Part shown: piece after piece, positions 1 to 7,771 of the stretch
Position numbering within the stretch: position 1 is the first letter of the stretch
Layout of the letters: the number at the start of each line of letters is the position of its first letter
Origin: Rhodococcus sp. 105337
GTDB taxonomy: Bacteria; Actinomycetota; Actinomycetes; Mycobacteriales; Mycobacteriaceae
Direction: 5' to 3'
Length of the DNA: 64,000 bases
Assembly: GCF_012844225.1 (NCBI RefSeq)
Contig: NZ_JABAGQ010000003.1
Coordinates: 186,001 to 250,000 of the forward strand
Program-made: the position numbers and the translations under genes
The notes under the pieces: model-generated
What the model saw: only the letters and a program-made list of their open reading frames with translations
Told to the model about the DNA's origin: nothing
The model's database searches: none

Positions 1-591
1 GAAGACCTCTGCTGCGGCGAGCTCACCGTCCTCCTGCGTGCTCCCGTATTCGGGGTCGTCCCAGCCGATCATCCGGTTCGACCACTCGTAGAGTTTGCCG
101 ACATCCTCGGTGGGTGCCCCGAGCAACTCGGCGATCACCTCGAGCGGCAGCGGCGCCGCCACCGTCGGCACGAAGTCGACGACGGCACCGTCCCGTCCGG
201 CTTCGACGACCTCGTCGACGATCCGGTCGCACACCTCTCGGATGTGCGCCTCGAGCGTCTTGACCATCCGCGGCGTGAAGCCACGACTGACCAGTTGCCG
301 CAGGCGGGTGTGGTCCGGGGGATCGAGATTGAGGAGCATCGCGGCCTGCTTGAGGCGCGTTTCCTCGTCGAAGTCGTCGACCTGGGTGGTTCCCAATGCC
401 GACGAGAACGTGCTGCTGTCGCGGGAGACAGCGACGACGTCGGCGTGCCGGGTGACGGCCCAGAAACCGGCACCCCCCTCTTCCGGCTGCCGCGGCACCG
501 GGCAGACGCGGCGGAGTTCGGAGAAGTACGCGTGGGGAATCCCCTCGAGGTAGAGATCGGGGTTCTTGAGATCGATGCGGGAGGTGGTCAT
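1..591 (-). CDS. Cytochrome P450, N-terminal 197 residues (runs off the window start)
   Basis: The first 197 residues of a cytochrome P450 are visible; the heme-binding C-terminal half lies outside the window. The ATG at 589-591 follows an AGGG-type ribosome site. Residues 43-60 (start FWAVTRHADVVAVSRD) and residues 90-98 (DPPDHTRLR, start of the C-helix region with its heme-propionate-contacting His and Arg) are typical of soluble actinobacterial P450s. The wording resembles the CYP124/125/142/126 group, which oxidise steroid or branched lipid chains. That family placement is an impression from the N-terminus only. The gene diverges from the TetR gene at 679, which makes that TetR a candidate regulator. 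It needs separate ferredoxin and reductase partners, none of which is visible here. Confidence 0.85.
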   Translation of the reverse strand, partial: MTTSRIDLKNPDLYLEGIPHAYFSELRRVCPVPRQPEEGGAGFWAVTRHADVVAVSRDSSTFSSALGTTQVDDFDEETRLKQAAMLLNLDPPDHTRLRQLVSRGFTPRMVKTLEAHIREVCDRIVDEVVEAGRDGAVVDFVPTVAAPLPLEVIAELLGAPTEDVGKLYEWSNRMIGWDDPEYGSTQEDGELAAAEVF

Positions 592-664
592 GCCCTTACC
601 CTCGTCCGGATATACGAATGTGTGTCGCACTTAAACTACAGATCTTCGTTTGATGCGGAAGACC

Positions 665-675
665 CTTAGACTAAG
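665..675 (+). promoter_or_regulatory. Leaderless -10 element inside an 11-bp palindrome before the TetR gene
   Basis: CTTAG-A-CTAAG is a perfect inverted repeat with a 1-base centre. It contains a -10 hexamer TAGACT at 667-672, exactly 6 bases before the ATG at 679. This spacing fits a leaderless mRNA beginning at the start codon. An operator over the -10 box suggests autorepression. The -10 reading is sequence based; the operator role is inference. Confidence 0.45.
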
Positions 676-678
676 TTC

Positions 679-1275
679 ATGGCACGCGACAATTCCCGGC
701 CCGTCCGGCGGCGCACCCTCACGCGCGAGAAAGTTGTCGCCACAGCGCTCGACATCGTCGAGGAACTGGGCTGGGAGCAACTCACGATGAGCACCCTGTC
801 GGCTCGCCTGGGCATCGTCGCGGCCTCGCTGTACAACCACGTGCGCAATCTCGACGACGTGCGGTCCGCCGTCCAGGTCCGCGCCATGACCGATCTGGGC
901 CTCCACCTGCGTGAGGTGGCGATGGGCCGGAGCGGACTCGCCGGCCTGCGTGCCTTGATCGATGCCCACCGGGCATGGGCCGTCGAGCATGCCCGACTGT
1001 ACGGCGCCCTGACCGCCGCACCGGTCGACCGCGACGCGCTCGTCGGCGCCGCACTCGACGCGAATGTCGCGCTGCGGACCATGCTGTCCTCGTGCGGAGT
1101 CCCGGCCACCGAATCGCTCGAGGTCGCCATCAGCATGTTCGCAGCGCTGCACGGCTTCGCCACGCTCGAGGGGAGCGGATTCCTCGGTGACGAACTGGAC
1201 CTCGACCAGATCTACGACACCGTGGTGCGGGGCGTTCTGGCAGGAGTTCCCGCCACGGGCACGCACACGGGCTGA
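679..1275 (+). CDS. TetR/AcrR family transcriptional regulator
   Basis: 198 residues. The N-terminal helix-turn-helix domain (about residues 14-60) contains ATALDIVEELGW, then LTMSTLSARLGIVAASLYNHV, the usual TetR recognition-helix pattern ending in LYNHV. The C-terminal ligand/dimer domain (about 75-190) is of the type common in regulators ending with a FAALHGFATLE helix. The ligand is unknown. The gene diverges from the P450 at 1-591 and lies 44 bases upstream of the MpaB-like gene, so either could be its target. The start is the ATG 6 bases after a TAGACT -10 box, with no Shine-Dalgarno sequence, as expected for leaderless translation. Confidence 0.85.
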   Translation: MARDNSRPVRRRTLTREKVVATALDIVEELGWEQLTMSTLSARLGIVAASLYNHVRNLDDVRSAVQVRAMTDLGLHLREVAMGRSGLAGLRALIDAHRAWAVEHARLYGALTAAPVDRDALVGAALDANVALRTMLSSCGVPATESLEVAISMFAALHGFATLEGSGFLGDELDLDQIYDTVVRGVLAGVPATGTHTG

Positions 1276-1319
1276 GCGAACCGTAGGCTGAATACGGCCG
1301 TTGTCGGAGGGAGGGTCCC

Positions 1320-2150
1320 ATGGCAACCATCCGCTCCCTCGGAGATCTGGTGTCACCGCTCGGCGGCACGATCAACGTGGCGAACGTGATCATGCAGTTG
1401 GCTCTGCCGGGGGTTGGTCAGGGTGTCGTCGACAGCGCGGTGGACTCCGGTCGAGCCGACCTGCATCCGGTGAAACGCGCCCGGACCACCGGCGCATATC
1501 TGGCGGTCGCGGTCTTCGGCAACGACGACGATCGTGCGTATGTCCGGGAAGCCGTGCGCCGCATCCACTCCCAGGTCACGTCCGCTCCGGGAGCCCCCGT
1601 TGCGTACAGCGCCAACTCTCCCGTGCTGCAGTTGTGGGTCGCGGTGTGCCTGCTCACGTACTTCGTGGACCAATACGAATTGCTGCACGGGCCGCTGAGC
1701 GAGGACGAATTCCGGCGCGTACTGCGCGACGGCGCGAGTCTCGGCACCACCCTCAACGTTCGCCCGGAGTCCTGGCCCACCACGCGGGAGGAGTACGACG
1801 AACTCTGGCGCGCAGGCGTGGACAGCATCTCGATGAACGACGACGTCCGCACCTATCTCACCCACCTGGCGGAACTCAGTTTCCTCGAAGTACGGCTGGG
1901 ACGCCTCGGCCGGGTCATCCACCGCGTGTTCGGTCGTTCCTTCGAGTTCGTCACCCGTGGAGCACTCCCACCGGAGTTCCGGGACGTCATGCACTACGAG
2001 TGGACCCTTGCGGACCAGCGCAGATTCGATCGCTATCTGGCGAACCTCCGCACGATGCATCGGTGGACACCGTGGGTGTGGCGACTGCCGTGGCAGGCCT
2101 ACCTGCTCGACATGCGACTGCGGCGCCGCCTCGGCCTGCCCGTGTTCTGA
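1320..2150 (+). CDS. DUF2236 / MpaB-family oxygenase
   Basis: 276 residues matching the DUF2236 (MpaB-catalysed) family. These are helical heme proteins that include the latex-clearing protein Lcp and uncharacterised actinobacterial oxygenases. Features seen are an HPVKRARTTGAYLAVAVFG segment near residues 50-68, a SPVLQLWVAVCL helix that matches the family's LLLWV region (about 101-112), and the late TPWVWRLPWQAYLLDMRLRR segment. There is no signal peptide or membrane anchor, so it is probably cytoplasmic. A GGAGGGAGGG run provides the ribosome site. M. tuberculosis has a DUF2236 gene (Rv0826) at the same end of the conserved block. The substrate is unknown. It converges on the SDR at 2191. 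Confidence 0.8.
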   Translation: MATIRSLGDLVSPLGGTINVANVIMQLALPGVGQGVVDSAVDSGRADLHPVKRARTTGAYLAVAVFGNDDDRAYVREAVRRIHSQVTSAPGAPVAYSANSPVLQLWVAVCLLTYFVDQYELLHGPLSEDEFRRVLRDGASLGTTLNVRPESWPTTREEYDELWRAGVDSISMNDDVRTYLTHLAELSFLEVRLGRLGRVIHRVFGRSFEFVTRGALPPEFRDVMHYEWTLADQRRFDRYLANLRTMHRWTPWVWRLPWQAYLLDMRLRRRLGLPVF

Positions 2151-2190
2151 TCCGCGCGCCGCGGCGCCGGCAGTACGGACGAACCCCGGA

Positions 2191-3063
2191 TCAGACGAAC
2201 CCGGCGATCTCCTCCGGCGTCCACGGCGGAGACGTCTCGTGGTCGCGCCAGGCGAGCAGGTCCGGCGCCTGCTTGCCGAACCGCCCGACGAAACACCCGG
2301 ACCCGGCGAAGATCCCGCCCGTCGACGAGGACAGCGCACTCGCGAGAAACACGTAGAGGGGTGCCACGTACTCGGGCGGAGCCGGATTGCGGGACGCCTC
2401 GTACGCCACGTCGTCGAGCAGGCCCCGCTCGTGCAGCCGCGTGAGGTGCCGCGCGTAGTCGTCTCCCGTGGACAACCGTGTGCGTGCTCCCGGGCACACG
2501 ACGTTGGCGCGCACGCCGTACTCGCGCAGTTCGGCCGCGATCGCCAGGGTCAAGCTGTTCACCGCGCCTTTTCCCGCGGGGTATCCCGTTCCGCCGTAGT
2601 CGCCCAGAAATGCGAACGACCCCGTGTTGACGATCGCACCGCCGCCTTGTTCGACGAAGTACGGAGCGAGGACCCGGCACGTCCGGAAGGTGCCCGTGAG
2701 ATGTGCGTCGATCAAGTCGTGCCACTGACGGTCGTCGATGCCGAGGATGGACGAGCCGGCCGGTTCCGCGGTACCGGCGCAGTTGACGAGCGCGGCCACC
2801 GACCCGAATTCGGCCAGTGCGGTGTCGAGCAGTCGTTCCGCGACCCCCGGTTCGGCGGCAGATCCCGCCACGCCGACCGCCCGCGCCCCGGCTGCCACCA
2901 TCTCGTCCACGGTCGTCTCCACCGCACCGGGGTCCCGGCCGTTGACCACGACCCCGGCCCCTTCCGTCGCGAACCGCTGGGCGACGGCACGGCCGATCCC
3001 CCGGCTCGACCCGGTCACGATCACAGCCTTGCCGGCCAGGCCGGTCGAATTCGGCTCTCCCAT
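2191..3063 (-). CDS. SDR family NAD(P)-dependent oxidoreductase
   Basis: 290 residues from the ATG at 3061-3063, chosen because GGGAGAACTT sits just before it. Longer in-frame starts (ATG at 3084, TTG at 3096) have no ribosome site. This is a classical short-chain dehydrogenase: TGSSRGIG cofactor motif at 17-24, NCAG at 94-97, a serine near 149 and catalytic Y161-x3-K165 (YPAGK). It oxidises a hydroxyl group or reduces a carbonyl; the substrate cannot be read. It diverges from the aldehyde dehydrogenase operon across a short shared promoter region, so it may belong to the same pathway. It converges on the MpaB-like gene with a 40-base gap. Confidence 0.88.
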   Translation of the reverse strand: MGEPNSTGLAGKAVIVTGSSRGIGRAVAQRFATEGAGVVVNGRDPGAVETTVDEMVAAGARAVGVAGSAAEPGVAERLLDTALAEFGSVAALVNCAGTAEPAGSSILGIDDRQWHDLIDAHLTGTFRTCRVLAPYFVEQGGGAIVNTGSFAFLGDYGGTGYPAGKGAVNSLTLAIAAELREYGVRANVVCPGARTRLSTGDDYARHLTRLHERGLLDDVAYEASRNPAPPEYVAPLYVFLASALSSSTGGIFAGSGCFVGRFGKQAPDLLAWRDHETSPPWTPEEIAGFV

Positions 3064-3083
3064 AAGTTCTCCCGTTTCGGCCA

Positions 3084-3129
3084 TTGCGTCGTACAACTGC
3101 CCGAACTATAGTCCAGACACCTGTCCAGA
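3084..3129. promoter_or_regulatory. Shared divergent promoter with direct repeats
   Basis: On the + strand TTGCGT (3084-3089), 17 bases, then TATAGT (3107-3112) forms a plausible -35/-10 pair for the aldehyde dehydrogenase operon. The -10 lies in the self-complementary octamer ACTATAGT (3105-3112), so it can also serve the divergent SDR. Two copies of GTCCAGA (3111-3117 and 3123-3129), 12 bases apart, follow immediately and could bind a regulator. Promoter and operator roles are inferred. Confidence 0.4.
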
Positions 3130-3145
3130 ACCGAGGGAACGTCTG

Positions 3146-4615
3146 ATGACACTTCGCCCCACCGACAGCTCCACACTCCTGATCGACGGAAAGCTCGTAC
3201 CCGGCAGCGGCGGCACCTTCGAGGTGTTCGACCCGAGCACCGAAGAACTGCTCGGAAAGGCCGCCGACGCCACCGCCGCCGACATGGATGCCGCGATCGA
3301 GGCCGCACGACGCGCGTTCGACGACACCGACTGGTCGCGCGACCACGCGTTCCGTGCCCGGTGCCTCCGGCAGTTGCGCGACGCGCTGCGCGGACACATC
3401 GAGGAACTGCGCGAGATCACCATCGCCGAGGTCGGGGCTCCCCGCTTCCTCACCTCGGCCGCCCATCTCGAAGGTCCCGTCGACGACCTGCTCTTTTTCG
3501 CGGATCTCGCCGAGAACTATTCCTGGAAACAGGATCTCGGCAACGCCGCGCCCATGGGCATCCCCACGCATCGCTACCTGCTCAAAGAAGCCACCGGCGT
3601 GGTCGGTGCGATCACACCGTGGAACTTCCCGCACCAGATCAACTTCGCCAAGATCGGGCCCGCGCTAGCCGCGGGAAACACCGTCGTTCTCAAACCCGCC
3701 CCCGACACCCCATGGTGCGCAGCCCTGGTCGGAAAGATCCTCGCCGAGGAAACCGATTTTCCGCCCGGGACGCTCAACATCGTGACCTCGAGCGATCATC
3801 TCCTGGGCGCACAACTGACCGAGGACCCGCGCGTCGACCTGATCTCGTTCACAGGTTCCACCGCGACCGGCCGATCCGTGATGCGGTCCGCCGCCGACAC
3901 CCTCAAAAAGGTGTTCCTCGAACTCGGCGGCAAATCGGCGTTCCTCGTGCTCGACGACGCAGACCTGCGCAGCGCCTGCTCGATGGCCGCATTCACCGTG
4001 TCCACGCACGCGGGTCAGGGGTGCGCCATCACCACCCGGCTCGTCGTCCCCCGCGACAAGTACGACGAGGCCGTGGCCGCCACGGCGAAAACGATGCGTA
4101 CCCTGCGTCCGGGCGACCCTCGCGACCCCGGCACCGTCTGCGGACCGTTGATCTCCGAGCGCCAGCGTGCCCGCGTCGAAAGCTACCTGCGGCTCGCTGT
4201 CGAAGAAGGCGGCACGATCGTGGTCGGAGGCGGCCGGCCGGCCGAACACGCACGCGGGTTCTTCGTCGAACCCACTCTGATCTCCGGTCTCGACAACCGA
4301 TCCCGGACGGCGCAGGAAGAGATCTTCGGTCCCGTGCTCGTCGTGATTCCCCACGACGGGGACGACGACGCGGTGCGCATCGCCAACGACTCCCCCTACG
4401 GCCTGTCGGGCGCGGTATACGGCACGGATCCCGCGCGCATCGCCCGTGTCGTCGCCGGGGTGCGCACCGGAACCCTCGGCGTCAACGGCGGCATCTGGTA
4501 CGCGGCCGATGCCCCGTTCGGCGGCTACAAACAGTCCGGAATCGGCCGGGAGATGGGCGTCGCCGGCTTCGAGGAATACCTGGAAACCAAGCTGGTCGCG
4601 GAGCCCGCGAGCTGA
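3146..4615 (+). CDS. Aldehyde dehydrogenase (NAD(P)+-dependent)
   Basis: 489 residues, normal for the ALDH superfamily, oxidising an aldehyde to a carboxylic acid. Seen: TPWNFP substrate/cofactor loop, FTGSTATGR cofactor motif, catalytic base E259 in LELGGKSAF, and nucleophile C293 in GQGCAITTR. The C-terminal half has EEIFGPVLVV. ATG 3146 follows GAGGGA. It is first gene of a six-gene operon (ALDH, SDR, HIBADH-like, CMD, LLM oxidoreductase, APH-like kinase). This set looks like a pathway for an alcohol/aldehyde-type organic compound, but the substrate is not identifiable. The gap to the next gene is 36 bases; all later junctions in the operon overlap by 4 bases. Confidence 0.93.
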   Translation: MTLRPTDSSTLLIDGKLVPGSGGTFEVFDPSTEELLGKAADATAADMDAAIEAARRAFDDTDWSRDHAFRARCLRQLRDALRGHIEELREITIAEVGAPRFLTSAAHLEGPVDDLLFFADLAENYSWKQDLGNAAPMGIPTHRYLLKEATGVVGAITPWNFPHQINFAKIGPALAAGNTVVLKPAPDTPWCAALVGKILAEETDFPPGTLNIVTSSDHLLGAQLTEDPRVDLISFTGSTATGRSVMRSAADTLKKVFLELGGKSAFLVLDDADLRSACSMAAFTVSTHAGQGCAITTRLVVPRDKYDEAVAATAKTMRTLRPGDPRDPGTVCGPLISERQRARVESYLRLAVEEGGTIVVGGGRPAEHARGFFVEPTLISGLDNRSRTAQEEIFGPVLVVIPHDGDDDAVRIANDSPYGLSGAVYGTDPARIARVVAGVRTGTLGVNGGIWYAADAPFGGYKQSGIGREMGVAGFEEYLETKLVAEPAS

Positions 4616-4651
4616 TCGCCGCACCCTCACAGAATCGAAAGGACCGACAGC

Positions 4652-5401
4652 ATGGGCAGATTCACGGACCGCACGGCGATCGTCACCGGTGCAGCACAGG
4701 GCATCGGCGAGGCATACGCCCGCGCGCTCGCGGCCGAAGGCGCGAACGTCGTGGTTGCCGATCTCGAAGCCGAACTCGGTGAGCAAGTCGCCAAACAGAT
4801 CATCACCGACGGCGGCAACGCGACGTTCGTGCCGGTCGACGTATCCGACCCGGTATCCACCGAGGCACTCGCGGCCTCGACCGTCGAGAAGTACGGCCGC
4901 ATCGACCATGTGGTCAACAACGCCGCCATCTACGGCGGCATGAAACTCGACCTACTGCTCACCGTGCCCTGGGACTACTACAAGAAGTTCATGAGCGTGA
5001 ACCTCGACGGTGCCCTCAACGTCACCCGCGCTGTATGGCCGCACATGTCGGCCCACGGCGGGTCGATCGTCAACCAATCGTCCACCGCCGCATGGTTGTA
5101 CTCCGGCTTCTACGGACTCGCCAAAGTCGGAATCAACGGACTGACCCAGCAACTCGCGGTGGAACTGGGCGGGTCGAACATCCGTATCAACGCGATCGCA
5201 CCGGGCCCCATCGACACCGAGGCGACCCGCAGCACCACACCCGCGAAGATGGTCGCGGACATGATCAAGCATCTGCCGCTCAAGCGAATGGGCACCCCCG
5301 ACGACCTCGTCGGCATGTGCCTGTTCCTGCTCTCCGACGAGGCGAGCTGGGTGACCGGCCAGATCTTCAACGTGGACGGCGGACAGGTGATCCGCTCGTG
5401 A
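4652..5401 (+). CDS. SDR family oxidoreductase
   Basis: 249 residues, classical SDR with TGAAQGIG at 12-19, NNAA at 89-92, S143/S144 and Y154-x3-K158 (YGLAK), and a C-terminal VDGGQ. Acidic residue D37 after the second strand (VVVADLE) points to NAD(H) preference. The likely reaction is oxidation of a secondary or primary alcohol feeding the aldehyde dehydrogenase, inferred from context only. The stop codon overlaps the GTG of the next gene (GTGA), so translation is coupled. A GAAAGGA ribosome site precedes the ATG. Confidence 0.9.
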   Translation: MGRFTDRTAIVTGAAQGIGEAYARALAAEGANVVVADLEAELGEQVAKQIITDGGNATFVPVDVSDPVSTEALAASTVEKYGRIDHVVNNAAIYGGMKLDLLLTVPWDYYKKFMSVNLDGALNVTRAVWPHMSAHGGSIVNQSSTAAWLYSGFYGLAKVGINGLTQQLAVELGGSNIRINAIAPGPIDTEATRSTTPAKMVADMIKHLPLKRMGTPDDLVGMCLFLLSDEASWVTGQIFNVDGGQVIRS

Positions 5402-6297
5402 ACACTCCCGAGAACATCAGGATCGGGTACGTCGGGCTCGGCAACATGGGCGCACCGATGGCTCGACGTCTCGTCGGCCGTCCCGGCGGGCTCACCGTCC
5501 TCGACACCCGCGCCGAGGCCGTCGCACCGTTCGTCGACGCGGGGGCCACCGCCGCGGCGGACCCGGCAGAACTCGGTGCGTCGTGCGATCTGATCTCGGT
5601 GACCGTGCTCGACGACGCGCAGGTACGCGAGGTCGTCGCGGGCGGGAACGGGCTCCTGTCTACCGCGCGACCGGGAACCGTGATCGCGGTGCACTCGACG
5701 ATCTCCGACACCACCGCCACCGAACTCGCCGCCGAGTGCGCCGAGCACGGGGTGGATCTCGTCGACGCGCCGGTCAGCGGTGGCGCACCCGGGGCCCGCA
5801 ACGGCACGCTCGCCGTGATGGTCGGCGCGACGGACGAGGCGTTCGCCACGGTTGCCGAACCGTTCGGGCACTTCGCCGAGGTCGTGATCCACGCCGGTCC
5901 GGTCGGAGCGGGCACCCGCATGAAATTGGCGCGCAATCTCCTGCACTTCATCTCCTTCACCGCCGCGACCGAGGCTGCTCGGCTCGCGGAGGCAGCTGGG
6001 ATCGATATCGCGGAACTCGGCAAGGTCGTCCGCCACACCGATGCCATCACCGGCGGCGCCGGAGCCATCATGTGGCGTGACAGCACGTCCCGTCTCGACA
6101 CGGATGATTCGTGGTACCCGATCTTCTCGCACGTCCGCGACCTCGGCGAAAAAGACCTGTCGCTCGCTCTCGAGCTCGGCGAGCGCCTCGGGGTCGAATT
6201 GCCGCTCGCAACAAGGGCATTGGCCGGACTCGGGCCCGGACTCGGTGTCGGTACCGGCAGCGCCGCCCATTCCTACGCCAGCGAGGAGCACGCATGA
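5398..6297 (+). CDS. NAD(P)-dependent 3-hydroxyisobutyrate dehydrogenase-family oxidoreductase
   Basis: 299 residues from the GTG at 5398. Beta-hydroxyacid dehydrogenase family: dinucleotide motif GLGNMG at 13-18, substrate-binding DAPVSGGAPGARNGTL near 123-138, and probable catalytic lysine K176 in TRMKLARN. The C-terminal all-helical domain is complete. Family members oxidise 3-hydroxyacids such as 3-hydroxyisobutyrate or reduce short semialdehydes. Without a valine-catabolic neighbourhood the specific name mmsB is not justified. It overlaps the SDR before it (GTGA) and the CMD gene after it (ATGA), so all three should be made together. Confidence 0.87.
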   Translation: MNTPENIRIGYVGLGNMGAPMARRLVGRPGGLTVLDTRAEAVAPFVDAGATAAADPAELGASCDLISVTVLDDAQVREVVAGGNGLLSTARPGTVIAVHSTISDTTATELAAECAEHGVDLVDAPVSGGAPGARNGTLAVMVGATDEAFATVAEPFGHFAEVVIHAGPVGAGTRMKLARNLLHFISFTAATEAARLAEAAGIDIAELGKVVRHTDAITGGAGAIMWRDSTSRLDTDDSWYPIFSHVRDLGEKDLSLALELGERLGVELPLATRALAGLGPGLGVGTGSAAHSYASEEHA

Positions 6298-6662
6298 CCG
6301 ACGACACCCGCCGCCGCGGACTCGAGATGATGACCAAGGTCTACGGCTGGGAGATGCAGGACGGTCCGGGAGACCACTTCGCGGTGACAGCAGACCACCT
6401 CTTCGCCGACATCTGGTCCCGGCCCGGACTGAGCATCCGGGATCGCAGACTGCTGCTCCTGGGCGCCCTCACCGCGCAAGGACTCACCGATGTCGCCGAG
6501 ATCCAGATCGGTGCGGCTCTGCACAACGAAGAACTGGACGAGGAGCAACTCAAGGAAATCGCGCTGTTCCTCTGCCATTACGTGGGGTGGCCGCTGGGCA
6601 CCAAACTGGATTCGACGATCGGGAGCGTGCTGCACAAGCGGCGCGCATCGAACCGGTCGTGA
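6294..6662 (+). CDS. Carboxymuconolactone decarboxylase (CMD) family protein
   Basis: 122 residues with one CMD domain: LSIRDRRLLLLGALTAQGLTD, a HNEELDEEQLKEIALFLCHYVGWP helix pair, and a short C-terminus. The CxxC of AhpD-type peroxidases is absent; only a single Cys-His pair (FLCHY) is present, so a thiol peroxidase role is unlikely. CMD proteins of this type occur often in aromatic and alicyclic degradation operons, where their exact reaction is usually unknown. The start is the ATG overlapping the upstream stop by 4 bases; the stop overlaps the next GTG in the same way. Confidence 0.85.
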   Translation: MTDDTRRRGLEMMTKVYGWEMQDGPGDHFAVTADHLFADIWSRPGLSIRDRRLLLLGALTAQGLTDVAEIQIGAALHNEELDEEQLKEIALFLCHYVGWPLGTKLDSTIGSVLHKRRASNRS

Positions 6663-7771
6663 GCGCCACCGGCCGGGCCGCTGCGACCCCCGAGTTCCCG
6701 GAACTCGGGTTCTACGGCCTCGCCGGGCACTCCCCCGAACCTCGCGACCTGCTCGACGAGGTTCGTCACGGTGAACAACTCGGCCTCGGGTCGGTGTTCC
6801 TGTCCGAGCGATTCGACACCAAGGACGCCGCGGCGCTCGCCGGTGCGGCCGCGGCGGTGAGCGAGACGATCGGAATCGGCACCGCCGCAACGAATCCTCA
6901 CACCCGGCATCCCCTCGTCACGGCGACGATGGCGACGACCCTGCACCGATTGAGCGGGGGCCGGTACGCCTTCGGCCTGGGACGCGGATTCGATGCACTC
7001 TTCGACCTCATGGGCCTGCCGCGCGTCACGTCCGCCGGGCTGGAAGATGCAACCGAAATCCTGCGCGCGCTCTGGAACGGCGAGGCGGTCGCGGGGCACG
7101 ACGGACCCGCCGGAGCGTTTCCGTATCTACGCCGGATCTCCGAAGGGTCCGACCGTATTCCGATCCTCATGGTCGCGCTCGGCGACAGGACCCTCGACCT
7201 CGCCGGACGAATCGCCGACGGCGTCGTCCTGCACACCTTCTTCACCGACGCCGCCGTCGCCCGTGCCGTGAAGATCATCCGCGACGCGGCTGCGGCGGCC
7301 GGGCGAGACCCCGCCGCAGTGCGGGTCTGGTCGGTTCTCGCAACGGTCGAGGACTCGATCTCCGGAGACCGGCAACAGCGGATGCTGGTCGGCCGTCTCG
7401 CCACCTACCTGCAGGGATACGGCGACGTCCTGGTGCGAGCCAACGGATGGGATCCCGGCGTGCTCGGGCGGTTCCGCGACGATCCCGTCGTGCGCGATCA
7501 CCGTGGACCGTTCGATGCGGCCGGCAGCCCCGCGGTTCTGCGGCACGTCCGCGCCCTCCTGCCGGAGGAGTGGATCGCTGCCTCCGCCACCGGAACCGCC
7601 GGACACTGCGCCGCGCGCATCGCGGACCAGTTCGATGCGGGCGCCGACAGCGTGATCCTGCACGGCGCAACCCCGGCGGAACTCGCACCCGTGGTGGCAG
7701 CATGGAGCACAGTACGCACGCCGGAGAACCACTCGCGGCTGCCCGCCAATCCCGGATGGAACGCCCGATGA
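6659..7771 (+). CDS. LLM-class flavin-dependent oxidoreductase (probably F420-dependent)
   Basis: 370 residues from GTG 6659, which overlaps the preceding stop (GTGA). This is a luciferase-like monooxygenase TIM barrel: LGSVFLSERF near residue 40, TNPHTRHPLVTATMATTLHRLSGGR, then GLGRGFDALFDLMGLPR and a GADSVILHGATPAEL C-terminus. The phrasing closely resembles the actinobacterial F420-dependent subgroup typified by MSMEG_2249 (TIGR03857). That assignment is from memory of the family; FMN use cannot be excluded. It likely catalyses a hydride transfer or oxygenation step in the operon's pathway. Its stop overlaps the start of the kinase-like gene. Confidence 0.85.
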   Translation: MSATGRAAATPEFPELGFYGLAGHSPEPRDLLDEVRHGEQLGLGSVFLSERFDTKDAAALAGAAAAVSETIGIGTAATNPHTRHPLVTATMATTLHRLSGGRYAFGLGRGFDALFDLMGLPRVTSAGLEDATEILRALWNGEAVAGHDGPAGAFPYLRRISEGSDRIPILMVALGDRTLDLAGRIADGVVLHTFFTDAAVARAVKIIRDAAAAAGRDPAAVRVWSVLATVEDSISGDRQQRMLVGRLATYLQGYGDVLVRANGWDPGVLGRFRDDPVVRDHRGPFDAAGSPAVLRHVRALLPEEWIAASATGTAGHCAARIADQFDAGADSVILHGATPAELAPVVAAWSTVRTPENHSRLPANPGWNAR

